NCBI GenBank assembly: GCA_001464915.1
Contig: LNED01000029.1
Coordinates: 1-37,592, forward strand
Source of the DNA: Sphingomonadales bacterium Ga0077531
GTDB lineage: Bacteria > Pseudomonadota > Alphaproteobacteria > Sphingomonadales > Sphingomonadaceae
DNA: 37,592 nucleotides
Direction of reading: 5' to 3'
A program made the translations under genes and the position numbers. Shown here piece after piece: positions 31,489 to 37,592 of the stretch; within the stretch, counting starts at the first letter, position 1, and every line of letters starts with the position of its first letter. The notes under the pieces are model-generated. The model was not told the origin of the DNA. It worked only from the letters and a program-made list of their open reading frames with translations, and did no database searches.

Positions 31489-31644
31489 TCAAAGCACCGC
31501 CGTGGGCGGAATGATTTCGTACAGATAGACCATGATCTCGACGATCCGGTCATCCTGATGCCCCGCCTGCATCACCGATCCGAACAGCGCCATTGCGCCG
31601 TCCAGCCCGGGGATCTGATCGAGCTCAATCTTGGGAATATTCAT
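31489..31644 (-). CDS. 51-residue small protein heading an uncharacterised cassette
   Basis: An ORF too short for usual cutoffs starts with ATG at 31644 after AAGGGG (9 nt spacing) and has 51 codons. It begins MNIPKIELDQIPGLDGAMAL, has QAGHQDDRIVEIM in the middle, and ends with a hydrophobic YLYEIIPPTAVL. It is acidic, has no cysteine, and has no signal peptide or full membrane helix. It stands 21 nt before the 313-residue gene on the same strand. A small regulatory subunit, an antitoxin-like partner, or a peptide substrate for the enzymes encoded behind it are all possible; none is shown. Confidence 0.6.
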   Translation of the reverse strand: MNIPKIELDQIPGLDGAMALFGSVMQAGHQDDRIVEIMVYLYEIIPPTAVL

Positions 31645-31663
31645 TGGTTTACGCCCCTTGTGT

Positions 31664-31714
31664 GACTGCGCCCTGCCCCTTGCCGAGCGCTGCGGCCAAG
31701 GTGGCGCAGCAGTC
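31664..31714 (-). other. leader hairpin upstream of the 51-residue gene
   Basis: GACTG-CGCC (31664-31672) can pair with GGCG-CAG-CAGTC (31703-31714), 9 bp with a 3-nt bulge. A -10-like TACAAT lies at 31740-31735 on the minus strand, so the hairpin would sit in the leader of the cassette mRNA, about 20 nt before the start codon. Its role is unknown. Confidence 0.35.
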
Positions 31715-31760
31715 GCGCACCGCGAAATTAAATGATTGTAACTCGCCTACCCTCACCCCT

Positions 31761-32252
31761 ATGCATCCGGCCATGACCACGCCCCCAGCTCGGTTCGATG
31801 CGCGCGAAGCGTCGAAATGGTTCTTCCGCCACGGCCATACCGGCTGGCTTGGGCTGAGATTTACCGATCAGGGCGACAACTGGGTCGAACTGGAACTGCC
31901 CTGGCGCGAAGATCTGCTGGGTGATCGCAGCCGTCCGGTGCTGGCATCCGGCCCGATCATCAGTCTGATGGACATGGCAAGCGGGATGGCGATCTGGCAG
32001 GCGAGCGGCAGCTTCAATCCGGTCGCGACGCTTGATCTGCGGGTCGATTATCAGCGCCCGGCGCGCGAAAGGGCGAGCGTGCGCGGGCGGGTGGAATGTT
32101 ATCGCCGCACCCGCTCAGCCGCATTTGTTCGCGGCATTGCCTATGATGACGATCCGGATGATCCGGTGGCGCATGTCGCGGGCGTGTTCATGACCATTGG
32201 GGCTGACCCGCGCGAAGCAAACCCGGCATTGCAGGGCAGCAGCGATGAGTGA
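31761..32252 (+). CDS. PaaI-type hotdog-fold thioesterase
   Basis: A 163-residue hotdog protein. LASGPIISLMDMASGMAIWQASG holds the acidic catalytic residue in the central helix, VATLDLRVDYQRPARERASVRGRVE is the long strand with the usual DLRVDYLRP-like motif, and AHVAGVFMTI closes the fold. Such enzymes cleave acyl-CoA thioesters, in PaaI for phenylacetate intermediates. The start is the ATG at 31761 or a second in-frame ATG at 31773. No Shine-Dalgarno is seen. It overlaps a second thioesterase by 8 bp, so the two likely work together, perhaps as a hetero-oligomer. Confidence 0.88.
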   Translation: MHPAMTTPPARFDAREASKWFFRHGHTGWLGLRFTDQGDNWVELELPWREDLLGDRSRPVLASGPIISLMDMASGMAIWQASGSFNPVATLDLRVDYQRPARERASVRGRVECYRRTRSAAFVRGIAYDDDPDDPVAHVAGVFMTIGADPREANPALQGSSDE

Positions 32253-32646
32253 CGCGCCCAACCCACTCGAACTACCCGCCTATGCCCGCTCGCTCGGGAT
32301 CACGGTGCATGGCGAGGACGCCGGGCTACCAGTGCTGACGGTCGATTTCGGCCCGATGGTCGAAGGCCGCCCGCAGCATTTTCACGGCGGAGCGACCGCT
32401 GGCCTGCTGGAGACAGCCGGCTACGCTGCGCTCCGCACGGCTTTGCTGGCGGCGGGGCGCGATCCGCAGTTGAAACCGATCAACATCACCGTGCAATATC
32501 TGGCGGCGGGCAAATCGAAATCGAGCTTCGCCCTTGGCCGGATCACCCGGCTGGGGCGGCGCAATGCCAATGTCACCGTGGAAGCATGGCAGGATGATCG
32601 CTCGCGCCCGATTGCGACGGCGGTGATGAATATCCTGATGGTTTAG
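32245..32646 (+). CDS. second PaaI-type hotdog-fold thioesterase
   Basis: A 133-residue hotdog protein. HFHGGATAGLLETAGYAALRTALL has the HGG...A(T)LE motif of PaaI thioesterases, with the catalytic acidic residue in the helix. LKPINITVQYLAAGKSKSSFALGRITRLGRRNANVTVEAW is the following sheet. The ATG at 32245 lies within the last codons of the previous gene. Tandem, diverged thioesterases of this kind often occur beside fatty-acid or aromatic pathways, but no such genes are adjacent. Its stop is 11 bp from that of the convergent penicillin-binding protein gene. Confidence 0.88.
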   Translation: MSDAPNPLELPAYARSLGITVHGEDAGLPVLTVDFGPMVEGRPQHFHGGATAGLLETAGYAALRTALLAAGRDPQLKPINITVQYLAAGKSKSSFALGRITRLGRRNANVTVEAWQDDRSRPIATAVMNILMV

Positions 32647-32657
32647 AGCTTAGCGGC

Positions 32658-34844
32658 CTACGGCGGCGAGCCCGGCGGGGGGAACGGCACCGGTTCAATC
32701 GCCACCCCGTTTTCGTCCATCAGGATCTCAACCGGCACGCCGTCCTGTGCAATAACCACTCCGTTGTTGCCAATGCGAAGTGTGGTGCCATCTTCGCCCA
32801 CAACAATTTCCCCGCCCTCGACATCGAGCTGCTGGATCGGGCCTTCGGGATCGGGCGATTCGGTCGCCTTGGGCTGCGGTGCGGCTTCAATCTTGAGCGC
32901 GCCGCGCATGAAGTCCTTCCAGATCCGCGCAGGCGTGCTGCCGCCGGTCACGCCCTTCATTGGCGCGTTGTCATCATTGCCGATCCACACGCCCACCACC
33001 AGATCGCCCGCATAGCCAACGAACAGCGCGTCGCGGTAATCCTGCGTTGTGCCGGTCTTGCCGAAATTGGCGATGGGGAGCACCGCGTTACGCCCCGTCC
33101 CGCGATTGATTGCGGCGCGCAGCATCGTTTCCAAGTCTTCGTGGGTGCGGGACGACATGCTGTCCTTGCGCGTTGTCAGCCATTCCCACCAGCCCTGTTC
33201 GCCGCGCGCAAAGGCGTGGGGTTCAACCGGATATTCGTTGGCCGCAATCCCGGCATAGGCAGCGGTCAGTTCCATCAATGTCATCACCGACGTGCCGAGC
33301 GCGAGGCTGGGATCGCCCTCCGCCATCGGCGCGGTGATGCCGAGCGCGCGAGCCTTGCGGATCACCCGCTCGCTGCCGACCGCCTGAAACAGCCGGAAGG
33401 CGGCGACGTTACTCGATTGCGCGAACGCATCCTCCAGCGTGATCTGATCGGAATAGGCGCCGCGCGCGTTTTTGGGGCGATAGCTGCCTTGGGTGATTTC
33501 GGTGTTAGGGATGGTGTCATCCGGCTCCCACCCGGCTTCGAGCGCGGCGAAGTAGACAAACGTCTTGAAGGTCGATCCCGGCTGGCGCTTGGCCTGCGTC
33601 ACGCGGTTGAACGACGATTGGCTGTAATCGCGCCCGCCGACCATCGCCACCACCTCACCATTGCGGCGCATCGCCACAAGCGCGACCTGCGCCCCCTGGA
33701 GCGGCGCACGCGTCACCACACGGTTGGCGAGCGCTTGCAACCGCGCGTCCAATGTCGTGGTCAGCACCTGCGCGGAATAGCTCGCCTCCATCCCCTCCCG
33801 CGCCAATGGCAGCGCCCAATCGGCGAAATAGGTGCCAGTCGGCAGGTTATCATCGCGGGTGCGCACGTCGATTCGGGGATCGGGCAGCGCCTCGGCTTCA
33901 GCGTGCGTAAGGTAACCATCGCGCACCATCGATTGAACGACCAGATCCATCCGCGCGCGCGCCTTGTCGTAATGCTTGGTCGGGGCATAGCGCGACGGCG
34001 CTTGCAGCAAACCTGCCAGCATCGCCGCCTGTTCGGGCCGCAACCGTTCTGGCTGGCGGAAGAAATAATGCAGGGACGCTGCTCGCAACCCGTATTGATT
34101 GTCGCCGAAATAGGCGTTGGACAGATAGCGTTCGAGAATCTCGTCCTTGGTCAGCCAGCTTTCCAGCCAGATCGCGATCAATGCCTCGCGCGCCTTGCGG
34201 CTGAGGCTTTGCTCTGGCGTGAGGAAGGTGAATTTGGCGAGTTGCTGCGTGATGGTCGACCCGCCGCCATACCCCGTCCACGCCGCCCGGGCGATGCTGC
34301 GAGGATCAATGCCCCAGTGCGAATAGAACCGCCGATCCTCAATCGCGATGAAAGCCTGTGTGACGTGCGGCGGCAGGTCGGCGACCTTGACCGGGGCTTC
34401 AACCACCGCGCCGCTACGGGCAATCGGCGTGCCATCACTGGCGAGCAGCGTGACCTGCGGCGGAGCGATGGGCTCAAGGCTTTTGGACAGCGGCGCAGTA
34501 ATCGTCAGCCAGCCGATCAGGGCGACGAACACCAGCAGCGAAGCCAGTATGCCACGCCCCGTCCACCACAGCTTTCCGTGTCCGCGCCAGTAATCGCGCT
34601 GCCACCAGCGAAGGCGGCGCTTTTCCTCAACCTCCAGCGCCTCGTCGATTTGGCCAAGCTTGGCATCCCACGCGTCGAAATCAGGCGTGGCCGAAACGCG
34701 CGGGCGCGGTGCGTCGTCCTCATCATCGGGATCAATCGGACGCATCGATTCGTCGAGCGGATAGTACCCCGCAGGCGCATCGCCCCCGGCGCTATTGTCA
34801 GCGCCGCCGCGTGAGCCTTTCCAGAATCGGTCGAACAGCGCCAT
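32658..34844 (-). CDS. class A penicillin-binding protein (transglycosylase/transpeptidase)
   Basis: A 728-residue bifunctional peptidoglycan synthase. A cytoplasmic N-terminus rich in Asp, Arg and Trp leads to one membrane helix at about 98-117 (GILASLLVFVALIGWLTITA). The GT51 transglycosylase domain has AFIAIEDRRFYSHWGID with Glu169, and GGSTITQQLAKFTF. The transpeptidase domain has Ser424-x-x-Lys427 in QPGSTFKTFVY, Ser477-x-Asn479 in AQSSNVAAF, and KTGT at 596-599. A C-terminal tail of about 80 acidic and Pro-rich residues follows. It most resembles PBP1A or PBP1C-like enzymes of sphingomonads. A plausible promoter (TTGCTC, 16 bp, GATAAC) lies in the 66-bp gap behind cobS. Confidence 0.95.
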   Translation of the reverse strand: MALFDRFWKGSRGGADNSAGGDAPAGYYPLDESMRPIDPDDEDDAPRPRVSATPDFDAWDAKLGQIDEALEVEEKRRLRWWQRDYWRGHGKLWWTGRGILASLLVFVALIGWLTITAPLSKSLEPIAPPQVTLLASDGTPIARSGAVVEAPVKVADLPPHVTQAFIAIEDRRFYSHWGIDPRSIARAAWTGYGGGSTITQQLAKFTFLTPEQSLSRKAREALIAIWLESWLTKDEILERYLSNAYFGDNQYGLRAASLHYFFRQPERLRPEQAAMLAGLLQAPSRYAPTKHYDKARARMDLVVQSMVRDGYLTHAEAEALPDPRIDVRTRDDNLPTGTYFADWALPLAREGMEASYSAQVLTTTLDARLQALANRVVTRAPLQGAQVALVAMRRNGEVVAMVGGRDYSQSSFNRVTQAKRQPGSTFKTFVYFAALEAGWEPDDTIPNTEITQGSYRPKNARGAYSDQITLEDAFAQSSNVAAFRLFQAVGSERVIRKARALGITAPMAEGDPSLALGTSVMTLMELTAAYAGIAANEYPVEPHAFARGEQGWWEWLTTRKDSMSSRTHEDLETMLRAAINRGTGRNAVLPIANFGKTGTTQDYRDALFVGYAGDLVVGVWIGNDDNAPMKGVTGGSTPARIWKDFMRGALKIEAAPQPKATESPDPEGPIQQLDVEGGEIVVGEDGTTLRIGNNGVVIAQDGVPVEILMDENGVAIEPVPFPPPGSPP

Positions 34845-34910
34845 GGTGAGGGCTGTGTTATCAGCCTAGGACACTAGGGAGCAAGCGTCTTGGGGGGCAA
34901 GCAATTGTGC

Positions 34911-35900
34911 TTACCGCTTCTTCGCTGCGCCTTCGGGGAGATCTTCGCCAAACACCCGCTGGTAATATTCGGCCACCAACGTCCGCTCCGCTTCATCACA
35001 TTTGTTGAGGAAGCTCAACCGGAACGAGAAGCCGACCGATCCGAAAATCTCCGCATTCTGCGCCCAGGTAATCACCGTGCGCGGGCTCATCACGGTCGAG
35101 ATATCGCCGTTCATGAAGCCCTGCCGGGTCAGTTCGGCCACCTTGACCATGTCCGCGATCAGCTTGTCATCAGTCTTCGGGGTTTTGGACTTGACGATCT
35201 GCTGCTCCACCTCAGGTGCGAGGTAGTTCAGCGCGACGACGATGTTCCAACGGTCCATCTGCGCCTGATTGATCGCCTGCGTGCCGTGATATAGCCCGCT
35301 GGTATCGCCAAGGCCCACGGTGTTGGTGGTCGCAAACAGCCGGAACCACGGGTTCGGCGTGATCACCCGGTTCTGATCGAGCAGGGTCAGACGGCCATCG
35401 AATTCCAGAATGCGCTGGATCACGAACATCACGTCCGGGCGGCCCGCGTCATATTCGTCAAAGGTCAGCGCGACCGGGTGCTGCAACGCCCACGGCAGGA
35501 TGCCTTCCTTGAATTCGGTGACCTGCAACCCGTCTTTCAGCACGATCGCATCGCGGCCGATCAGATCGATCCGGCTGATATGCGCATCCAAGTTCACGCG
35601 GATGCTGGGCCAGCCGAGCCGGGCTGCAACCTGTTCGATATGGGTCGATTTGCCCGTACCGTGATAGCCCTGCACCATCACCCGGCGATTATGCGCAAAA
35701 CCCGCGAGGATCGCCAAGGTGGTGTCCGGATCGAACACATAAGCCCCGTCAATTTCGGGCACGTGTTCATCGGGTTTGGAAAAGGCGGGGACTTGCCAAT
35801 CGACATCAATGCCGAACACCTCACGCACGTTGACCGTGGTGTCGGGCTGATTGGGCATGGCGTTATCGCCGGTGACATTGTTCTTGGAGGGTGCAGTCAT
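34911..35900 (-). CDS. cobS: CobS-type AAA+ cobaltochelatase subunit
   Basis: A 329-residue MoxR-like AAA+ ATPase matching CobS, which works with CobT and CobN to insert cobalt in the aerobic B12 pathway. Walker A is GYHGTGKST at 78-86, and Walker B is [11 protein letters not shown] near 143-153. [17 protein letters not shown] near the start and [22 protein letters not shown] are typical of CobS. The start is the ATG at 35900, with GGGG 5 nt before it; a second ATG is at 35858. The expected cobT does not follow; the next gene is the penicillin-binding protein. No other cobalamin gene is in the window, so a role with another partner is possible. Confidence 0.92.
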   Translation of the reverse strand: MTAPSKNNVTGDNAMPNQPDTTVNVREVFGIDVDWQVPAFSKPDEHVPEIDGAYVFDPDTTLAILAGFAHNRRVMVQGYHGTGKSTHIEQVAARLGWPSIRVNLDAHISRIDLIGRDAIVLKDGLQVTEFKEGILPWALQHPVALTFDEYDAGRPDVMFVIQRILEFDGRLTLLDQNRVITPNPWFRLFATTNTVGLGDTSGLYHGTQAINQAQMDRWNIVVALNYLAPEVEQQIVKSKTPKTDDKLIADMVKVAELTRQGFMNGDISTVMSPRTVITWAQNAEIFGSVGFSFRLSFLNKCDEAERTLVAEYYQRVFGEDLPEGAAKKR

Positions 35901-35945
35901 CGCTGCCCCGGTTAATGTGCAAGTCGCCCGTCTGCAAGCAGTGGT

Positions 35946-35965
35946 TTGCCACAAATGGCTGGCAA
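35946..35965. promoter_or_regulatory. palindromic operator-like site between cobS and the MpaB-family gene
   Basis: TTGCCA-N8-TGGCAA is a perfect 6-8-6 dyad, and its inner part also reads GCCA-CAAA-TGGC. It lies between divergent starts (46 bp from cobS, 51 bp from the MpaB-family gene). The regulator is unknown. Confidence 0.4.
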
Positions 35966-36015
35966 TTTGGCGAGTTCGTTTCCCTCCCCGCCGAACCGCG
36001 CCTATACCGACCACC

Positions 36016-36855
36016 ATGCCCGATCCCGTCGAATCGCTGCGCCTCAAACTGGTTTCTCAGGTGCGCGGGGTGTTTCACGACGCAAGCAAGGGCCAGACAC
36101 CAACCCCGCCTTCGGATGACGCGCTGTTTGAACGCGATACCCCGATCCGGCAGGTGCACGCCGATATTGTCGGGATGATGACCGGGGGCGTGCGCGCGCT
36201 GCTGCTGCAAATGCTCCACCCCCACGCATTGCAAGGCGTATTGGATCATTCCAATTTCCGCGAGGATATGCACGGGCGGTTACAACGCACCGCGCGGTTC
36301 ATTGCGGTGACGACGTTTGGCCACCGCGATGATGCGATGAAAGCAATCGATCGCGTGAACCGCATCCACGCGCGTGTCGGCGGCACGCTGCCCGATGGCT
36401 CGCGTTACGCATCGACCAATCCGCGCACGCTGGCATGGGTGCATGTCACCGAAGCGCAAAGCTTCCTTGCGGGCTATCTGCGGCATGTGCGGCCTGACAT
36501 GAGCGGGGCGGATCAGGACGAATATTACCGCCAATTCGCTGTCATCGCCCGCGCATTGGGGGCCGATCCGGTGCCCGAAACCCGCGCTGAGGCAGACCGG
36601 ATTTTCCGCGAGTTACGCCATGATCTTGCCACCTCGCCTGAGGCGCGCGAGGTTGCGCAACTGGTGCTCAGCCAGCGCCCCAAGGCCGCGCCGCAAGCGG
36701 TGCAAACAATGATCACCGCCGACGCCGTCGCCATGCTGCCCGATTGGGCGCGGCAGATGCTGCGACTACAACGCCCGCTGCTGACCGCGCTTCCGGCACG
36801 GGCTGCCACGTGGGGCATGGGCCGCACCTTGCGCTGGGCGTTCCGGCAAAGTTGA
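36016..36855 (+). CDS. oxygenase MpaB family protein (DUF2236)
   Basis: A 279-residue protein of the DUF2236/MpaB family, in which characterised members such as latex-clearing proteins bind heme. [37 protein letters not shown] is the family core, followed by the other signature [39 protein letters not shown]. His residues in these two segments are candidates for heme ligation. There is no signal peptide. The frame is open upstream, but the ATG at 36016 gives a normal N-terminus ([15 protein letters not shown]). A -10-like TATACC ends 8 nt before it and no Shine-Dalgarno is present, so the mRNA may be leaderless. The reaction is unknown. Confidence 0.88.
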   Translation: MPDPVESLRLKLVSQVRGVFHDASKGQTPTPPSDDALFERDTPIRQVHADIVGMMTGGVRALLLQMLHPHALQGVLDHSNFREDMHGRLQRTARFIAVTTFGHRDDAMKAIDRVNRIHARVGGTLPDGSRYASTNPRTLAWVHVTEAQSFLAGYLRHVRPDMSGADQDEYYRQFAVIARALGADPVPETRAEADRIFRELRHDLATSPEAREVAQLVLSQRPKAAPQAVQTMITADAVAMLPDWARQMLRLQRPLLTALPARAATWGMGRTLRWAFRQS

Positions 36856-36893
36856 ACGGGCGCGGGGGAGCGCCAAGGGAGGGAGAACCAGCC

Positions 36894-37265
36894 ATGAGCT
36901 ATATCGACGGTTTCGTGATTGCCGTGCCAAAGGCCAATCGCCAGAAATTCATCGACCACGCATCGAACGCCGATCCAATCTTCGTTGAGATGGGTGCAAT
37001 CCGCGTGATCGAATGCTGGGCCGATGACGTCCCCACTGGCGAGCACACCGATTTTCGCATGGCGGTGAAAGCAACCGACGACGAGGATGTCGTGTTCAGC
37101 TGGATCGAATGGCCCGATAAAGCCACCCGCGATGCAGCGATGACCAAGATGATGGCACCCGACTTTACCGACCCGCGCATGGACCCGGTGGGCAACCCGA
37201 TGCCGTTTGATGGCAAACGCATGATCTACGGCGGCTTTGCGCCGGTGGTAGAGTTGGAGAAATAG
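36894..37265 (+). CDS. DUF1428 family protein
   Basis: A 123-residue protein of the DUF1428 (YbaA-like) family with a ferredoxin-like dimeric alpha/beta barrel fold. Signatures are MSYIDGFVIAVPKANRQKFIDHA, GAIRVIECWADDVP, FSWIEWPDKATRDAAMTKMM and PFDGKRMIYGGFAPVVE. The function of the family is not known. A strong ribosome-binding site AGGGAGGGAG ends 8 nt before the ATG. A glutathione S-transferase gene starts one nt after its stop, suggesting a detoxification or stress setting. Confidence 0.93.
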   Translation: MSYIDGFVIAVPKANRQKFIDHASNADPIFVEMGAIRVIECWADDVPTGEHTDFRMAVKATDDEDVVFSWIEWPDKATRDAAMTKMMAPDFTDPRMDPVGNPMPFDGKRMIYGGFAPVVELEK

Positions 37266-37266
37266 C

Positions 37267-37592
37267 ATGGCCGAGTACACTTTCTACACCGTCGCCATGA
37301 GCCGCGGGCAGATATCACGCTGGGCGCTGCACGAAGCGGGCGCGGATTACGAACAGGTGGTGATGGACTGGGCGAGCCGGCCCGACAGCTTCAAAGCGAT
37401 CAACCCGATGAACAAGGTGCCGACTTTGGTGCACCATCACACCGATAGAAATGGGGGGCATCATGATCACGTTGTGACCGAGGCGGCAGCGATCAATCAC
37501 TACCTCGCCGAAACCCACCCGCAGGCAGGCCTGCTGCCCGATACGCATGAGAAAGCCGCCTATTTCCGCTGGCTGTTCTTCGCCGCCGGCCC
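37267..37592 (+). CDS. glutathione S-transferase, 3' part cut by window edge
   Basis: The first 108 residues of a glutathione S-transferase. The thioredoxin-fold N-terminus begins MAEYTFYTVAMSRGQISRWAL, with a Ser in the usual catalytic place after the first strand. NPMNKVPTLVHH gives the cis-proline that binds glutathione, and VTEAAAINHYLAETHP gives the Glu-Ala (usually Glu-Ser) contact before the all-helical domain. A His-rich insert (HHHTDRNGGHHDHV) sits between the two, which is unusual. The gene follows the DUF1428 gene by one nt and runs off the right edge. Confidence 0.9.
   Translation, partial: MAEYTFYTVAMSRGQISRWALHEAGADYEQVVMDWASRPDSFKAINPMNKVPTLVHHHTDRNGGHHDHVVTEAAAINHYLAETHPQAGLLPDTHEKAAYFRWLFFAAG

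Noticed and set aside
33141..34814. Plus-strand open frame of 557 codons opposite the penicillin-binding protein gene
   Set aside because: The penicillin-binding protein has all catalytic motifs in the other strand; this frame has biased composition and no motif.
1..37592. tRNA or rRNA genes, CRISPR arrays, transposons or prophage
   Set aside because: I found no cloverleaf-like sequence with conserved arms, no regularly spaced repeats, and no transposase, integrase or phage structural gene.

Overview
The window is GC-rich, densely packed chromosomal DNA of an alphaproteobacterium. It most resembles Sphingomonadales, probably Erythrobacteraceae. The reasons are the gene content and order (an aa3-type cytochrome oxidase operon running into SURF1, thrC and a methyltransferase; pyrE, pdxJ, acpS and lepB in one run; moaA-moaD-moaE beside a FolB gene), the promoter style, and an alphaproteobacterial type of dispersed intergenic palindrome at about 14.94 kb. 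This assignment rests on pattern recognition, not a database search. I see no rRNA, tRNA, CRISPR array, prophage, insertion sequence or plasmid function.

Layout. 1-5282: a glycosyltransferase cut by the left edge and an alpha/beta hydrolase (minus), SelO and an AstD-type aldehyde dehydrogenase (plus), and a lipoprotein (minus). 5283-5602: a gene-free stretch holding a candidate small RNA. 5603-9537: RarD, dihydroorotase PyrC, the folate-binding Fe-S protein YgfZ, a TetR regulator and a GNAT acetyltransferase. 9538-10710: ribosomal genes rplU-rpmA with a strong promoter, a strong terminator and overlapping alternative RNA folds. 10711-12448: a lipoprotein, an FNR-type oxygen sensor, and a small membrane protein with a perfect FNR box in front of it. 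12450-14923: molybdopterin genes moaA-moaD-moaE behind folB and a short SDR-like protein. 15033-23764: one long minus-strand run, ctaC-ctaD-ctaB-(coxF-like)-ctaG-ctaE-DUF983-SURF1-thrC-methyltransferase. 23988-29618: a plus-strand run of pyrE, a serine hydrolase, pdxJ, a small membrane protein, acpS, lepB, a DUF3089 protein and ruvX. 29615-31644: three uncharacterised minus-strand genes, including a 51-residue protein. 31761-37592: two hotdog thioesterases, a class A penicillin-binding protein, CobS, an MpaB-family protein, a DUF1428 protein and a glutathione S-transferase cut by the right edge.

How the parts fit. Most genes are housekeeping: pyrimidine, vitamin B6, folate, threonine and molybdopterin synthesis, ribosome, secretion, cell wall and respiration. 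Genes are tightly coupled. Many co-directional pairs overlap as ATGA, GTGA or TGATG, and four of six convergent pairs share overlapping stop codons. Several genes appear to be transcribed with almost no leader.

The most interesting local logic is at 11.2-12.45 kb. An [4Fe-4S] FNR-type regulator lies tail to tail with a small membrane protein gene whose promoter carries a perfect FNR site at a class II distance. The Shine-Dalgarno of that gene lies in a perfect 9-bp inverted repeat, and the predicted start site falls inside the repeat. The least explained genes are the cassette at 29.6-31.6 kb, a 51-residue protein followed by two overlapping genes, one with cupin-like metal motifs.
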